Part shown: in pieces, positions 36,091-44,627 of the stretch
Numbering within the stretch: the stretch's first letter is position 1
Layout: every line of letters begins with the position of its first letter
Assembly: GCF_000316665.1 (NCBI RefSeq)
Contig: NC_019678.1
Location: 7,163,001 to 7,227,000 of the forward strand
DNA length: 64,000 nucleotides
Reading direction: 5' to 3'
Source of the DNA: Rivularia sp. PCC 7116
GTDB taxonomy: Bacteria; Cyanobacteriota; Cyanobacteriia; Cyanobacteriales; Nostocaceae
Notes under the pieces: generated by a model
Databases searched by the model: none
The model's input: only the letters and a program-made list of their open reading frames with translations
What the model was told of the DNA's origin: nothing
Position numbers and translations under genes: made by a program

Positions 36091-37494
36091 ATGGCAAAAT
36101 CTGAAAAAATAAATTACTCAAATCCTAGCGGTTTTCCGGAATTTTTACCTGGTGAAAAGCGTTTAGAATCTTATTTGATGGATACTATCCGTAAAGTATA
36201 CGAAAGCTACGGCTTTACGCCGATTGAAACTCCTGCTGTAGAACGTTTAGAGGTTTTGCAAGCGAAGGGAAACCAAGGTGATAATATTATCTACGGTATT
36301 AGTCCAATTTTACCGCCGAATAAACAAGCTGAAAAAGAAGAATCTGGTAAAAGTAAATCCGATGATAATAATTCAGAAGCAAGAGCTTTAAAATTTGACC
36401 AAACCGTTCCTTTAGCTGCTTATATTGCTCGTAATTTAAACAATCTGACTTTTCCTTTTGCTCGCTATCAAATGGATGTAGTATTCCGTGGCGAAAGAGC
36501 AAAGGATGGACGTTTCAGACAGTTTCGTCAATGCGATATTGATGTTATTGCACGCAGAGAATTAAGTTTGCTCTATGATGCCCAAATGCCTGCAATTATC
36601 TCGGAGATATTTGAAGCTGTTAATATTGGCGATTTTCTGATTAGGATTAATAACCGCAAAATTTTAACTGGTTTCTTTCAATCGGTTGGTGTCGTGGAAG
36701 AAAAAATCAAAACCTGTGTGGGGATAATTGATAACTTAGAGAAAATTGGCGAAGCTAAAGTCAAAAAGGAGTTAGAAAAAGAAAGTATTTCGGCGGAACA
36801 AACTGATAAAATTATTGAATTTGTCAATATAAAGGGTTCGGTAGATGAGGTTTTGAGTAAACTCAAACATCTAACAGATAAGATGCCAGAAGCAGAACAA
36901 TTTAAGCTAGGTGTAAATGAATTAGAAACCGTGATTGCAGGAGTTCGCGATTTAGGAGTTGCTGATAATCGCTACTGTATTGATTTATCAATTGCTCGCG
37001 GTTTAGATTATTATACCGGTACGGTTTACGAAACTACTTTATTAGGACATGAAGCGTTAGGAAGTATATGTTCTGGTGGTAGATATGAAGAGTTAGTAGG
37101 AACTTTTTTAGGCGAAAAAATGCCTGGTGTTGGTATTTCTATTGGCTTAACTCGCTTAATGAGTAGATTATTAAAAGCAGATATATTAAAGAGTTTATCG
37201 GCGACACCGGCACAGGTGATGGTGGTTAATTTACAAACCGACTTAATGCCACTTTATTTAAAGATTTCTCAACAATTGCGTCAAGCAGGAATTAACGTAA
37301 TTACCAGCTTTGATAAACGCGGCTTGGGTAAGCAGTTTCAATCGGCAGACAAACAAGGAATTCAATTTTGTGTAATTATCGGTGCTGATGAAGCTGCTGC
37401 ACAGAAGTCTAGTTTGAAAGATTTGAAATCGGGAGAACAAATAGAAGTTTCGCTAGATAAATTAGCAGAAGAAATAAAGCAAAGATTGGGATAG
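36091..37494 (+). CDS. hisS: Histidyl-tRNA synthetase
   Basis: 467 residues of a class II aminoacyl-tRNA synthetase that charges tRNA-His. Motif 1 (YGFTPIETPAVE) is followed by motif 2 (RGERAKDGRFRQFRQCDID), the HisRS-specific IARGLDYYTGTVYE, and motif 3 (GVGISIGLTRLM). The C-terminal anticodon-binding domain runs from about 370 to 467. An insertion of about 18 acidic/polar residues (near 80-98, EKEESGKSKSDDNN) between motifs 1 and 2 is longer than in most bacterial HisRS and is probably a surface loop. Single gene with its own promoter after the MITE-like pair. Confidence 0.96.
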   Translation: MAKSEKINYSNPSGFPEFLPGEKRLESYLMDTIRKVYESYGFTPIETPAVERLEVLQAKGNQGDNIIYGISPILPPNKQAEKEESGKSKSDDNNSEARALKFDQTVPLAAYIARNLNNLTFPFARYQMDVVFRGERAKDGRFRQFRQCDIDVIARRELSLLYDAQMPAIISEIFEAVNIGDFLIRINNRKILTGFFQSVGVVEEKIKTCVGIIDNLEKIGEAKVKKELEKESISAEQTDKIIEFVNIKGSVDEVLSKLKHLTDKMPEAEQFKLGVNELETVIAGVRDLGVADNRYCIDLSIARGLDYYTGTVYETTLLGHEALGSICSGGRYEELVGTFLGEKMPGVGISIGLTRLMSRLLKADILKSLSATPAQVMVVNLQTDLMPLYLKISQQLRQAGINVITSFDKRGLGKQFQSADKQGIQFCVIIGADEAAAQKSSLKDLKSGEQIEVSLDKLAEEIKQRLG

Positions 37495-37570
37495 TTAACT
37501 ATAATTTATCTTTCCTAGAGGCTCTGCCTCGTCAATTATGCTCAACGCAGTTAATGTACGAGGTAAAAGC

Positions 37571-38476
37571 CTAATTCATCAGTAAATTAACTAACTTCTC
37601 TGTAATCGGAAAACCAGTCTGACGTTCAAAATGTACGAACATTGGACTGGGATTAGCTTCTAAAAAGACATACTCGCCATTTGGTTTAACGCGCCAATCA
37701 ATAGCCGTCCACTTTAGCATAAATGCCTTGGCGATCGCTAAAGATTGTTTTTGAATCGATTCTGGCAATTCTATCGGAATTAACTCAGCATCCAAGTCTT
37801 CTCGAAAGTCTACAGATGAACTACGAATTTCGGCAGAATAAACCGAATCTGCAATTACGTAACTACGAATATTTGTGCCGGGAATATATTCTTGTATCGT
37901 CACAGGAGAAAGGCTCAAAGTTATATTTAGTCGCTGCGGCTCCAAATGAGCCTCTGTAATAAATTGGGTATGGGCACCACCGTAAACAGGTTTAAAAATG
38001 GCTTTTTTATAAGTTTGACAAAACTCTATAACTTGCTTGGGATTATTACTAATCAAAGTTGCAGGAATTGCAGTTCCTATTTGTTTTGCCTTACTTAGTT
38101 GTAAAGGTTTTTCTTTATGAAACTGGAATGCTTCCCAGGAATTAACCCATTTTGCTGGGCAAGCTTGCATAAACGTTCTCAATGTACTCATGGAATCGTT
38201 ATATGCTAATTTCTTTTGATAGGAATCTTTAAACTCGGGAATATAAACACCAGAAAAATTACGCCAATATACGCTATGAATATCTTGGATGTTTAATTCT
38301 TCTCCTGTCGGTAAAGTTAAATATCCTAACTGCTTCTGTGGCTGCCAAGATATCCCTAGCTGCTTAGGAAATAAGCTCGTATCTAAATAATTGACTGTCG
38401 CACCTGCTTGGGTAAGAGTATTGTAAATATGAGCTGCATGAGCATCCTTAGCATTACCCAAAATTAAAATATTCAT
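37571..38476 (-). CDS. ATP-grasp ligase, candidate peptide (graspetide-type) maturase
   Basis: 301 residues of the RimK/MvdD-like ATP-grasp fold. The N-terminal domain (MNILILGNAKDAHAAHIYNT...) has the VYWRN segment. The ATP-grasp core includes KPVYGGAH, QEYIPGTNIRSYVI, DWRVKPNG and the metal-binding EANPSPMF near 280. Enzymes of this group form ester or amide cross-links between side chains of a ribosomal peptide, as in microviridins. The inference here comes from the fold and from the small precursor-like gene upstream on the same strand (348 bp away). A MITE-like element fills about half of that gap. No transporter or protease gene is adjacent. A RimK-like role on another protein remains possible. 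Confidence 0.75.
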   Translation of the reverse strand: MNILILGNAKDAHAAHIYNTLTQAGATVNYLDTSLFPKQLGISWQPQKQLGYLTLPTGEELNIQDIHSVYWRNFSGVYIPEFKDSYQKKLAYNDSMSTLRTFMQACPAKWVNSWEAFQFHKEKPLQLSKAKQIGTAIPATLISNNPKQVIEFCQTYKKAIFKPVYGGAHTQFITEAHLEPQRLNITLSLSPVTIQEYIPGTNIRSYVIADSVYSAEIRSSSVDFREDLDAELIPIELPESIQKQSLAIAKAFMLKWTAIDWRVKPNGEYVFLEANPSPMFVHFERQTGFPITEKLVNLLMN

Positions 38477-38824
38477 TTAATTAATAAACATTTAAAAATA
38501 AAAAATATTAGATTTATTTTGCAAATAAACACCTCCGAAAAAGAATATACAAGCCTTCAGATGAAATTGATATATCATTTCCGGAGAAGTTAAATGAAGC
38601 CGAGTTCAGAATAAGTCAATGCCTTGGGTAAATTCTTAGCAATTTCATCTTAGAGGATGTTTGGCAAGTCATAAATAAAACTCGTAAATCTTAAGAACCC
38701 CCCAAATCCACGCCACTTACTACAACGGAGGGAACCTCCGCAACGTAGTGGCTCCCCTTTTTAAGGCGGAAGGGGGGATCTCAGCAATAAGCACGTTAAG
38801 AACGATACTTTTCCGCCCATCCTC
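38477..38824. other. Gap between precursor and ATP-grasp gene, with a MITE-like element
   Basis: 348 bp, of which about 180 bp (38649-38828) are a family 1 MITE-like element. The remaining 170 bp next to the ATP-grasp start are AT-rich and contain a GGAGGTG sequence 50 bp before its ATG. Without the element the two genes would be about 170 bp apart. Confidence 0.65.
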
Positions 38825-38828
38825 TTAG
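38649..38828. mobile_element. MITE-like element, family 1 (copy C) at the precursor 3' end
   Basis: Begins CTTAGAGGATGTTTGG and ends CCATCCTCTTAG, with an internal palindrome region (cccctttttaaggcgg) like copies A and B. Its right end overlaps the stop codon of the peptide precursor (38825-38827). TCTAAGA occurs at both ends on the minus strand and may include a target duplication. Confidence 0.65.
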
Positions 38829-39115
38829 ATAAAATAGCAACCACCCTCTTCACCCAATGCCAGAGTTGTATATACTGGAGGCTTTGGTTTTACAGGTTCG
38901 CAGGGATAAGGTTTGGGTTTTGGCAGGGGTAACGGATAAATACAGGGCTCGGGGTAAGGTAGGCAGAAATCACCACTTTCTTTGTCTATTTTAGTGTAAA
39001 TACTAAGACCTCCAGCACACTTTTCTGATTCCTCTTCTCCTACTTCTTCGAGCAAATCTTGTCCAGATAGTTGAGATTCTAAGTCAGCGATTTCCAGCGC
39101 AAATGGGTGTTTCAT
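38825..39115 (-). CDS. Candidate ribosomal peptide precursor (graspetide-like, two-module core)
   Basis: 96 residues. The first 36 look like a leader: KHPFALEIADLESQL, an acidic stretch (EEVGEEESE) and a double-glycine end (C33-A-G35-G36). The remainder has two 13-residue modules, each beginning [I/V]-Tyr-Thr and ending in Cys (39-51 and 81-93). Between them is a spacer (52-80) with 13 prolines and Cys58 and Cys72. Module 2 contains TTLALGEEGG, with Thr and Glu placed as in graspetide cores. The ATP-grasp gene lies downstream on the same strand. Established: ATP-grasp enzymes join Thr/Ser/Lys to Asp/Glu in such cores. Inferred: that this is the substrate. The stop codon overlaps a MITE-like end. 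Confidence 0.7.
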   Translation of the reverse strand: MKHPFALEIADLESQLSGQDLLEEVGEEESEKCAGGLSIYTKIDKESGDFCLPYPEPCIYPLPLPKPKPYPCEPVKPKPPVYTTLALGEEGGCYFI

Positions 39116-39325
39116 TATACAATTAGAACTCTTAATATTCTATAGGCTTGCAAGATTTTTAGCCTTGTTCCAAATCCTATATTTTTTTTAAAATAATTTC
39201 TAGGTACTTTTGGTAGTAACAATGGTTCTAAATGAATGTAATATCTTTTGCGTTTGTATCGGAATTATTTAAAGTTCCTGCTTTGCTGAGCCTCCAAACT
39301 TAGTTACCAGATTCAACCTGGGAAC

Positions 39326-39556
39326 TTGATCGAGAGTCTCCGGCTCTTTTTGCGAATGATGCAAGTTATTATTAACTATGTCATTGGTATGAATCAAGCA
39401 ATTCCCGATAAAGCAGCAATAGAATTTGCCATTGGTTTTTATGATGCTTTGGGTGCCGGTAAATCTGTAGATTTTGCCCATAAATTGGGTTGTAATTTAA
39501 TAAAAAGGGCTGGTGTTTCCGGTGCGATGATACCCCAGTTACTAATTAGAAGTTAG
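39326..39556 (+). pseudogene. C-terminal remnant of a CHAT-domain protein
   Basis: The 76-codon frame contains VIGMNQAIPDKAAIEFAIGF, YDALGAGKSVDFAHKLGC and GVSGAMIPQLL, which match the C-terminal end of CHAT (caspase-like protease) domains of large cyanobacterial proteins. The catalytic His and Cys region and everything upstream are missing, and the first codons (MIESLRLFLRMM) do not fit the family. It is best read as a decayed gene fragment. It sits between the peptide precursor and the carbonic anhydrase gene and next to a MITE-like element. Confidence 0.65.
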
Positions 39557-39560
39557 AAGT

Positions 39561-39711
39561 TAAGTAGGTGGGTGAGAAAATTTATAACTATGCCATTACG
39601 AGCGAAATGGAATGAAGCGAAGCATTCACCCGAAGGGTGTGTATCATCTCAAGGGTTTTGGCTAATTTACATTTCGTTACTTAGTTAGTTTTATTTATGC
39701 CTACCTACTTA
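39561..39711. mobile_element. MITE-like element, family 2 (151 bp, copy 2)
   Basis: TAAGTAGGTGG at the left and CC(T)ACCTACTTA at the right form the inverted ends. The right 22 bp match those of the element at 28569-28732 with one difference. The interior differs and is rich in short palindromes (cacccgaagggtg). Confidence 0.6.
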
Positions 39712-39734
39712 TTGAACCTCTAACCTAATCAACT

Positions 39735-40514
39735 CTATTCCAACAAAAATCTTCGCTTAACCAATTGTACTGGTCTTGCATTCATTGGAAATACCTTAGC
39801 AAACTGCTGTACTTGTTGGGAAGAAATTATCACAGGTTCTTTTAAGACAATCCAGTTTACCGTTTCCGAGCAAGGTGGCGTAGTTAAGGAACCAAAATAA
39901 CGATAATAATCTTGATTTTCTGGTAATAACTCAGAAGCATTAATACTTACATTAGATATGATTTTTTCTCTACCTTGTTTTCGCGGCATTGCTTTCCACA
40001 CTTTTTGTAGAGTTGGATTTGCTTTTCCTTCTTTTAAGAAAACACCAACTACAGCCAAAGCACCTTTTTCGTTTTTATGAACTAAATGCAATTCCATCGG
40101 TAAAGCTTCTCCCTTTACCTTATGTTCGCTGGGGTGATGGAAATGAAATTGTAATAATTCATAAGTTTCACCATCAAGATTTAAAGTACTTCCCTGCTGG
40201 TAATTCACCTGGATCGTATGACCGTTATTAATGATACGAAGAGGACTCTCTTTATAATCAATTTTTAGTGGGGGTAAATTCGCATCAACAGCTGACTCAA
40301 GGTTAAGCGGAGATTGAGTTTTACCTAACTGACAAACTTCAAAATCAGAAGAAAGATTTCCCCAATTTTCAGGCCCTTCTTTACCAATATAGCCCCAATT
40401 GGTCTTGCTTTTTTCTTTAGTGGCTGAGGTAAAAGAACTACAGCCAAACAGAGAACTTGTTGCGACTCCAGCAGTAGCGATTAAGCCCTTTCTTAGTAAC
40501 TGTCTTCTATCCAT
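39735..40514 (-). CDS. ecaA: Alpha-type carbonic anhydrase, exported
   Basis: 259 residues. Zinc ligands are His124 and His126 (QFHFHHPSEH) and His143 (MELHLVH), the invariant alpha-CA triad, with the LTTPPCSE motif and Cys61/Cys216-like cysteines placed for the usual disulfide. The enzyme interconverts CO2 and bicarbonate. The N-terminus has twin arginines (DRRQLLRKG) and a hydrophobic stretch ending LFGC (Cys25), so it may be exported by the Tat route and anchored as a lipoprotein in the periplasm, like EcaA of Anabaena. Monocistronic. The ecaA symbol is by analogy. Confidence 0.9.
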   Translation of the reverse strand: MDRRQLLRKGLIATAGVATSSLFGCSSFTSATKEKSKTNWGYIGKEGPENWGNLSSDFEVCQLGKTQSPLNLESAVDANLPPLKIDYKESPLRIINNGHTIQVNYQQGSTLNLDGETYELLQFHFHHPSEHKVKGEALPMELHLVHKNEKGALAVVGVFLKEGKANPTLQKVWKAMPRKQGREKIISNVSINASELLPENQDYYRYFGSLTTPPCSETVNWIVLKEPVIISSQQVQQFAKVFPMNARPVQLVKRRFLLE

Positions 40515-40965
40515 AAGTCTTTGCTACAACAAATCCAAATCTTCTATATGGCTCAGATACTAAATAATCAATTATGTCAAGTATCTAGCAAAACATTATA
40601 TGTCATAGAAATCAAATTGTCATACCTATTTAATGTTGGTAGATTTTTATTATTATTTACTCACAAATTTTCGTTGTTCTTTGTTTACTTCAAATTTAAG
40701 CATTTTGTCATTACGCTTACAAAATGTGTTTTTATGGCACTAAATATTCTAAGTAATTATTAAATACTGCTACAAAGATGTTTTAGAAAATCAAGGAGAA
40801 AGTATAGTGACAAAAACTTGGTAAACTGTGATTAATTTTACAAAATAATAGACAAAAATAATCAACTAATTATGTATATTAAATCTTTAGTTACCAATTA
40901 CCAATTACCAATTACCAATTACCAATTACCAATTACCAATTACCAATTACCAATTACCAATTACC
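40515..40965. other. AT-rich intergenic region ending in a heptamer array
   Basis: 450 bp between the carbonic anhydrase and a small unknown gene. The first 350 bp are unremarkable and AT-rich and must hold the carbonic anhydrase promoter. The last 75 bp are a perfect heptamer array. No gene is supported. Confidence 0.6.
40891..40965. repeat. STRR, unit ttaccaa (10.7 copies)
   Basis: The longest repeat in the window: 75 bp of exact heptamers directly abutting the stop codon of the next leftward gene (40966). Length polymorphism between strains would be expected. Confidence 0.97.
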
Positions 40966-41430
40966 TTAATTATTTTCAACATTAGATTGATTTAATTCTT
41001 CATATTTAGCTGCTGCTAATTCGTAAGCTGATAAATACTCTTTACCGCCTAACATCACCTCACCATAATATTCGTAAGGAGCATCACCATAAATTGGTAA
41101 TGGATCGTCTTCCGGATAATCTTCTTTTGACTCTTCAACTATTCTTTTTAGCTTTTTAACAGTAAAAGTTTGTGCCGTAAAATACCACATTTGATAGGGT
41201 TCCTTAGTTAAATGCGGTAAATTAGGATCTAGTATTTTTGAATCTGTTTCTATCCAAGCATGTTCGAGAAGTTGATAAGACTTGCGTTTAATAACCAGAA
41301 AACCTTGAGCATAAATAGCACCTTCAGTAACCAATACCGCTTTATAGGCATTGTCAAAAGGCTTTTTAGCTTTACTTCCGACTTGAGTTGCAATTTCTAG
41401 CGAACCAGCTTCATCCAGTAACTTATCCAT
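40966..41430 (-). CDS. Conserved-looking small protein, function unknown
   Basis: 154 residues from the ATG at 41430 (MDKLLDEAG); an upstream TTG would add only seven hydrophobic residues. The protein is acidic, with aromatic-rich segments (HAWIETDSK, YQMWYFTAQTF, YGDAPYEYYGEVMLGG) and an alanine-rich C-terminal helix (YELAAAKYEEL). I do not recognise the family. There is no signal peptide, and it is probably cytoplasmic. It is the third gene of a leftward run after the two ATPase genes (95 bp from the STAND gene) and may belong with them. The stop codon abuts a heptamer array. Confidence 0.6.
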   Translation of the reverse strand: MDKLLDEAGSLEIATQVGSKAKKPFDNAYKAVLVTEGAIYAQGFLVIKRKSYQLLEHAWIETDSKILDPNLPHLTKEPYQMWYFTAQTFTVKKLKRIVEESKEDYPEDDPLPIYGDAPYEYYGEVMLGGKEYLSAYELAAAKYEELNQSNVENN

Positions 41431-41546
41431 CAGTAGCAAGGATAAAAGCAAAAACTACAGTTAACAGTGTACAGTGACCGGTGACCGGTGACTAGTTATC
41501 GGTTAGCAAAATTCTAATATTTTTGTTCGCTTACTTGTAAATGGCA

Positions 41547-44480
41547 TTACTCCCAAGCAAATCCAATCACAACTGCTGCTAATAGGATAAATATTCCTAA
41601 AGCAATAAGCGTAGTAAATAATACTTTTTGGTAAATGCGATTAAGTTTGTCTTCGCTAAGTTTTCTTTGACTTCTCTCTTTCTTTAATTCTGCTATTAGT
41701 TCGTTAATTCTTGGTTTCTGCTGTTTCTGAATAAAGGCTGCTAAATAATCGTGAACTAGCTGATATCTATCGGCAGGTTTTTCAGGTATTAATACAACAA
41801 TTCCAGCTTCTACAAAAATACGTAAAACTAAATCTAATTGATTTGTTTCTTTACTTAATTCTTCCAAAGAGAGCGCGCGTAAGTCTCTTTCTAATTCCGA
41901 ACGAGTTTTTAAGGGACGAGTACCTTTTTCATCTGTTAGTAAATATAGGATTAGTTCTGCGACTTGACGATTAATGTCGCCGCAATCTTCTACTACTTCT
42001 TTCATGTAGCGTTTTACTAATTCTTGTTTTGGTCCACGGTTTTCATATTCAATTAATGTAGTAATATTTTCGGTTTGTAACTGCGCTCCGACTACTTGTA
42101 ATTCAATTGGACGTACTTCTCCATATTTTGCCGATAAATCTTGCACTAACTGCTCTATAAAACTAGCTTCTAAATGAAAATTAGAATGTTGTGTCAAACG
42201 TTGAATTAGAGATTTTGCGTCTGATGAGGCAAAATTATCTAGTTTATATAAAATATTTTTGCTCAAAATATCATTATTAATTATATTCATACTCGATAAG
42301 CGATTGCATTCTAATAAATAATGCAGGTAATCTTCCCTTAAAGATAAGATGACTTTGACGCTTAAAATATTTAAACATTCTCCCATAAATTCAAAAAACT
42401 GTTTCCTTTTTGTGGTTGAATCATAAACAAAGAAAAATTCTTCAAATTGGTCAAAAATTAAGACTATTCGTAAATTACGCCATTCACTCTGCCGCAGTAA
42501 ATCTAGAATTTGCTCTGGTGATTCGGGAGTCAAAAATGGAAACTGATAATTGTTTTTACCAATCTTTTCTTCTGTTTCTATTTGAATACCTTTGATATTT
42601 AAAGCTTTCACTAATAGTTTTCCAAGCTCATATACCCAGTTAGTGTAAGTTCTGACTTTAACTGGTACTATTTCTTGCAAACCAATAGAACTATGTTTTA
42701 ATGCCGGTACTAATCCAGCTTGAACTAAAGAACTTTTACCTACGCCTGAATATCCATGAATAACTATCATTTTACAGTCCGGACGAGCAATTTTTTCTAA
42801 TAGTCTTTCAACATCTTTTCCTCTCCCCGATGCAGTCATTTCTGGTGCGACTGTTTCTAATACAGACGCTGCCTGTAGGGAAGAAGTATGTAAAGTTTCT
42901 ACAATTAGTTTTGCTTGTCTTTGTGGTTGGATTATTCCTGCTCCTATAAAGGCTCTAAAACCATATTGCTGCTCGATAGAACGCTGTTCTAATTTGACTA
43001 GAAATGCTTCTAAGTAACGGTATTGTTCCCAATATACTTCTCGTAAAGCTTGTAAAATACGAATATATTGATGTGGATTATCTAAAGAACCAATATCCCG
43101 AGCCATTTGCAAATGTTTAACGGCTCTTGGTTTTTGATCTAAATGTCTTTCTGCTATGGCTAACAATAGCAAATATAAAGCCCGATGTTGTAATTGTCCT
43201 GAAGGTGCTTTAGCAATATTGTGTAATGCTTGATAAGCATATTGTTTCGTTCTAGCGTATTGATTTTGACTTGATGCAACTTCTGCTAAAAAGCCGTAAG
43301 CTTGTGCGACTCTTAGCGGATTTCCATATAATTGTTGTAAATCTAAAGACTGTTGAGCAATATTTTTTAACTCGCTCCAATCTTCTAAACGCTGCAAAAC
43401 TTCACCTAATGGATTGATGAATTTTGCAACTAAATTAGGGCGATTTGCTGTCACAAAAATATCAATGCTCTGCTGGAAGTATTTTTTTGCTTTTTGTAAA
43501 AAGATGACTGATTTTAAACGATATCTTTGAGCTTGTTGGAAATAGCATAATCCGATATAAAACAAAATTACTCCCATACGAAATTTTGAATTAGGGAGAA
43601 GGGGAGGAGACGAAAGGATAGGAGGTGAACAAGGAGTATTGGAAGAATAGATTTTGGGTTTTTTGATCGATAGCTGATTGGTATCAATTGAATTATGCCA
43701 ATAAGACAAACTTTGATGATAATATTTCAAAGCTTGTTCTATCTGATTGTTTAAATAAGCATCTTGCCCTAAAACAAACTCTACACTAGCTTTAAGTACT
43801 GGTTCTAATTCATATCCCCTACCCTGTAAATCTTGCAGTGCAGTAATCACCTCTCGACGACGCAGATATCCCATTTGCCAACCTAAACAATAAGCATCTG
43901 CGGCTAATGATGTTGCAAATAATGCATCGGTATCTTCCTTTAAAGTTGCAGTTAACTCGTTTGTTGCGATCGCAAACTGTGTAGTAGTTGCCCAACTCTC
44001 GAAATCGCTTGCAGAGCGCACTAGTTGAGGTAAAACATCATCCGTTACCCACAACACCACGGGAAAGGGAAATCGTTTACGAAATTCCTCTCGCACCTGA
44101 TTGGTGGCACTCAGCATTTGTTTTAAATTATCCACCGTCTCTAAGTAAAAAACCATTAAAGCATCGGTTGGATTGTCCTTAACTTCCTCAGCAATCATGC
44201 CATACAGACTTTTATCAGTACGCTTCAAATTAACAATCCGTACATCAATATCTGTAAGCTGCCATAACCGTTTCACCAAACGCGATCGCAACCTTAAATA
44301 ATTACAGCGAGCCAAAATTAACTTAAATTCTCCCACCGAAGCTTCCAAAGACCAAGCCAATTCCTCTAAACCCTCTTCGTTTGAAGAATGGGGAAGAGTG
44401 GGGGGAGAGGGGAGAGAGGGGTTAGAAATATCTAACTTGTCTACTTGAAATCTTTTACTATCTTCTAACTCGTCACTCAT
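41547..44480 (-). CDS. STAND-type ATPase with TPR region and C-terminal membrane helix
   Basis: 977 residues. The N-terminal domain (about 40-180; EFKLILARCNYLRLR, FPFPVVLWVTDDVL) is a type often found on large cyanobacterial STAND proteins. Tetratricopeptide-like helices follow (about 240-500). The nucleotide-binding domain has Walker A GYSGVGKSS (575-583) and Walker B RIVLIFDQFEEFF (671-683), typical of nSTAND1. A winged-helix-like segment follows, then a basic coil and one membrane helix near the C-terminus. STAND proteins switch from ADP to ATP forms on sensing a trigger, often in signalling or phage defence. A low-complexity Ser/Pro linker (about 275-297) is partly repeat-derived. The second ATPase gene is 147 bp upstream. 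Confidence 0.8.
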   Translation of the reverse strand: MSDELEDSKRFQVDKLDISNPSLPSPPTLPHSSNEEGLEELAWSLEASVGEFKLILARCNYLRLRSRLVKRLWQLTDIDVRIVNLKRTDKSLYGMIAEEVKDNPTDALMVFYLETVDNLKQMLSATNQVREEFRKRFPFPVVLWVTDDVLPQLVRSASDFESWATTTQFAIATNELTATLKEDTDALFATSLAADAYCLGWQMGYLRRREVITALQDLQGRGYELEPVLKASVEFVLGQDAYLNNQIEQALKYYHQSLSYWHNSIDTNQLSIKKPKIYSSNTPCSPPILSSPPLLPNSKFRMGVILFYIGLCYFQQAQRYRLKSVIFLQKAKKYFQQSIDIFVTANRPNLVAKFINPLGEVLQRLEDWSELKNIAQQSLDLQQLYGNPLRVAQAYGFLAEVASSQNQYARTKQYAYQALHNIAKAPSGQLQHRALYLLLLAIAERHLDQKPRAVKHLQMARDIGSLDNPHQYIRILQALREVYWEQYRYLEAFLVKLEQRSIEQQYGFRAFIGAGIIQPQRQAKLIVETLHTSSLQAASVLETVAPEMTASGRGKDVERLLEKIARPDCKMIVIHGYSGVGKSSLVQAGLVPALKHSSIGLQEIVPVKVRTYTNWVYELGKLLVKALNIKGIQIETEEKIGKNNYQFPFLTPESPEQILDLLRQSEWRNLRIVLIFDQFEEFFFVYDSTTKRKQFFEFMGECLNILSVKVILSLREDYLHYLLECNRLSSMNIINNDILSKNILYKLDNFASSDAKSLIQRLTQHSNFHLEASFIEQLVQDLSAKYGEVRPIELQVVGAQLQTENITTLIEYENRGPKQELVKRYMKEVVEDCGDINRQVAELILYLLTDEKGTRPLKTRSELERDLRALSLEELSKETNQLDLVLRIFVEAGIVVLIPEKPADRYQLVHDYLAAFIQKQQKPRINELIAELKKERSQRKLSEDKLNRIYQKVLFTTLIALGIFILLAAVVIGFAWE

Positions 44481-44627
44481 AACTGTTAACTCCTAATTTT
44501 TATTAACCAATTTCCAGTAAAAAGCGAACAGCGAGCAGTTATGAGTAGTAAGTAGCAAGTAAAAAATTACCGATTACCAACGCTCAATCCCCCATGCCCA
44601 ATGCCCCATGCCCAATTCCCAATTTTT

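Noticed and set aside
38473-38532. A 19-codon leftward frame with a GGAGGTG site overlapping the ATP-grasp start (ATGA)
   Set aside because: Translational coupling would be attractive, but the peptide (hydrophobic, lysine-rich, from AT-rich DNA) has no support beyond the overlap.
38590-38648. In-frame continuation of the peptide precursor beyond the MITE-like element
   Set aside because: Joining the flanks without the element still leaves TAA after Ile96; the 18 open codons that follow are within chance expectation.
40891-40965. Possible CRISPR array
   Set aside because: The units are 7 bp, identical and contiguous, with no spacers; the same holds for the other tandem arrays in the window. 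No cas genes are present.
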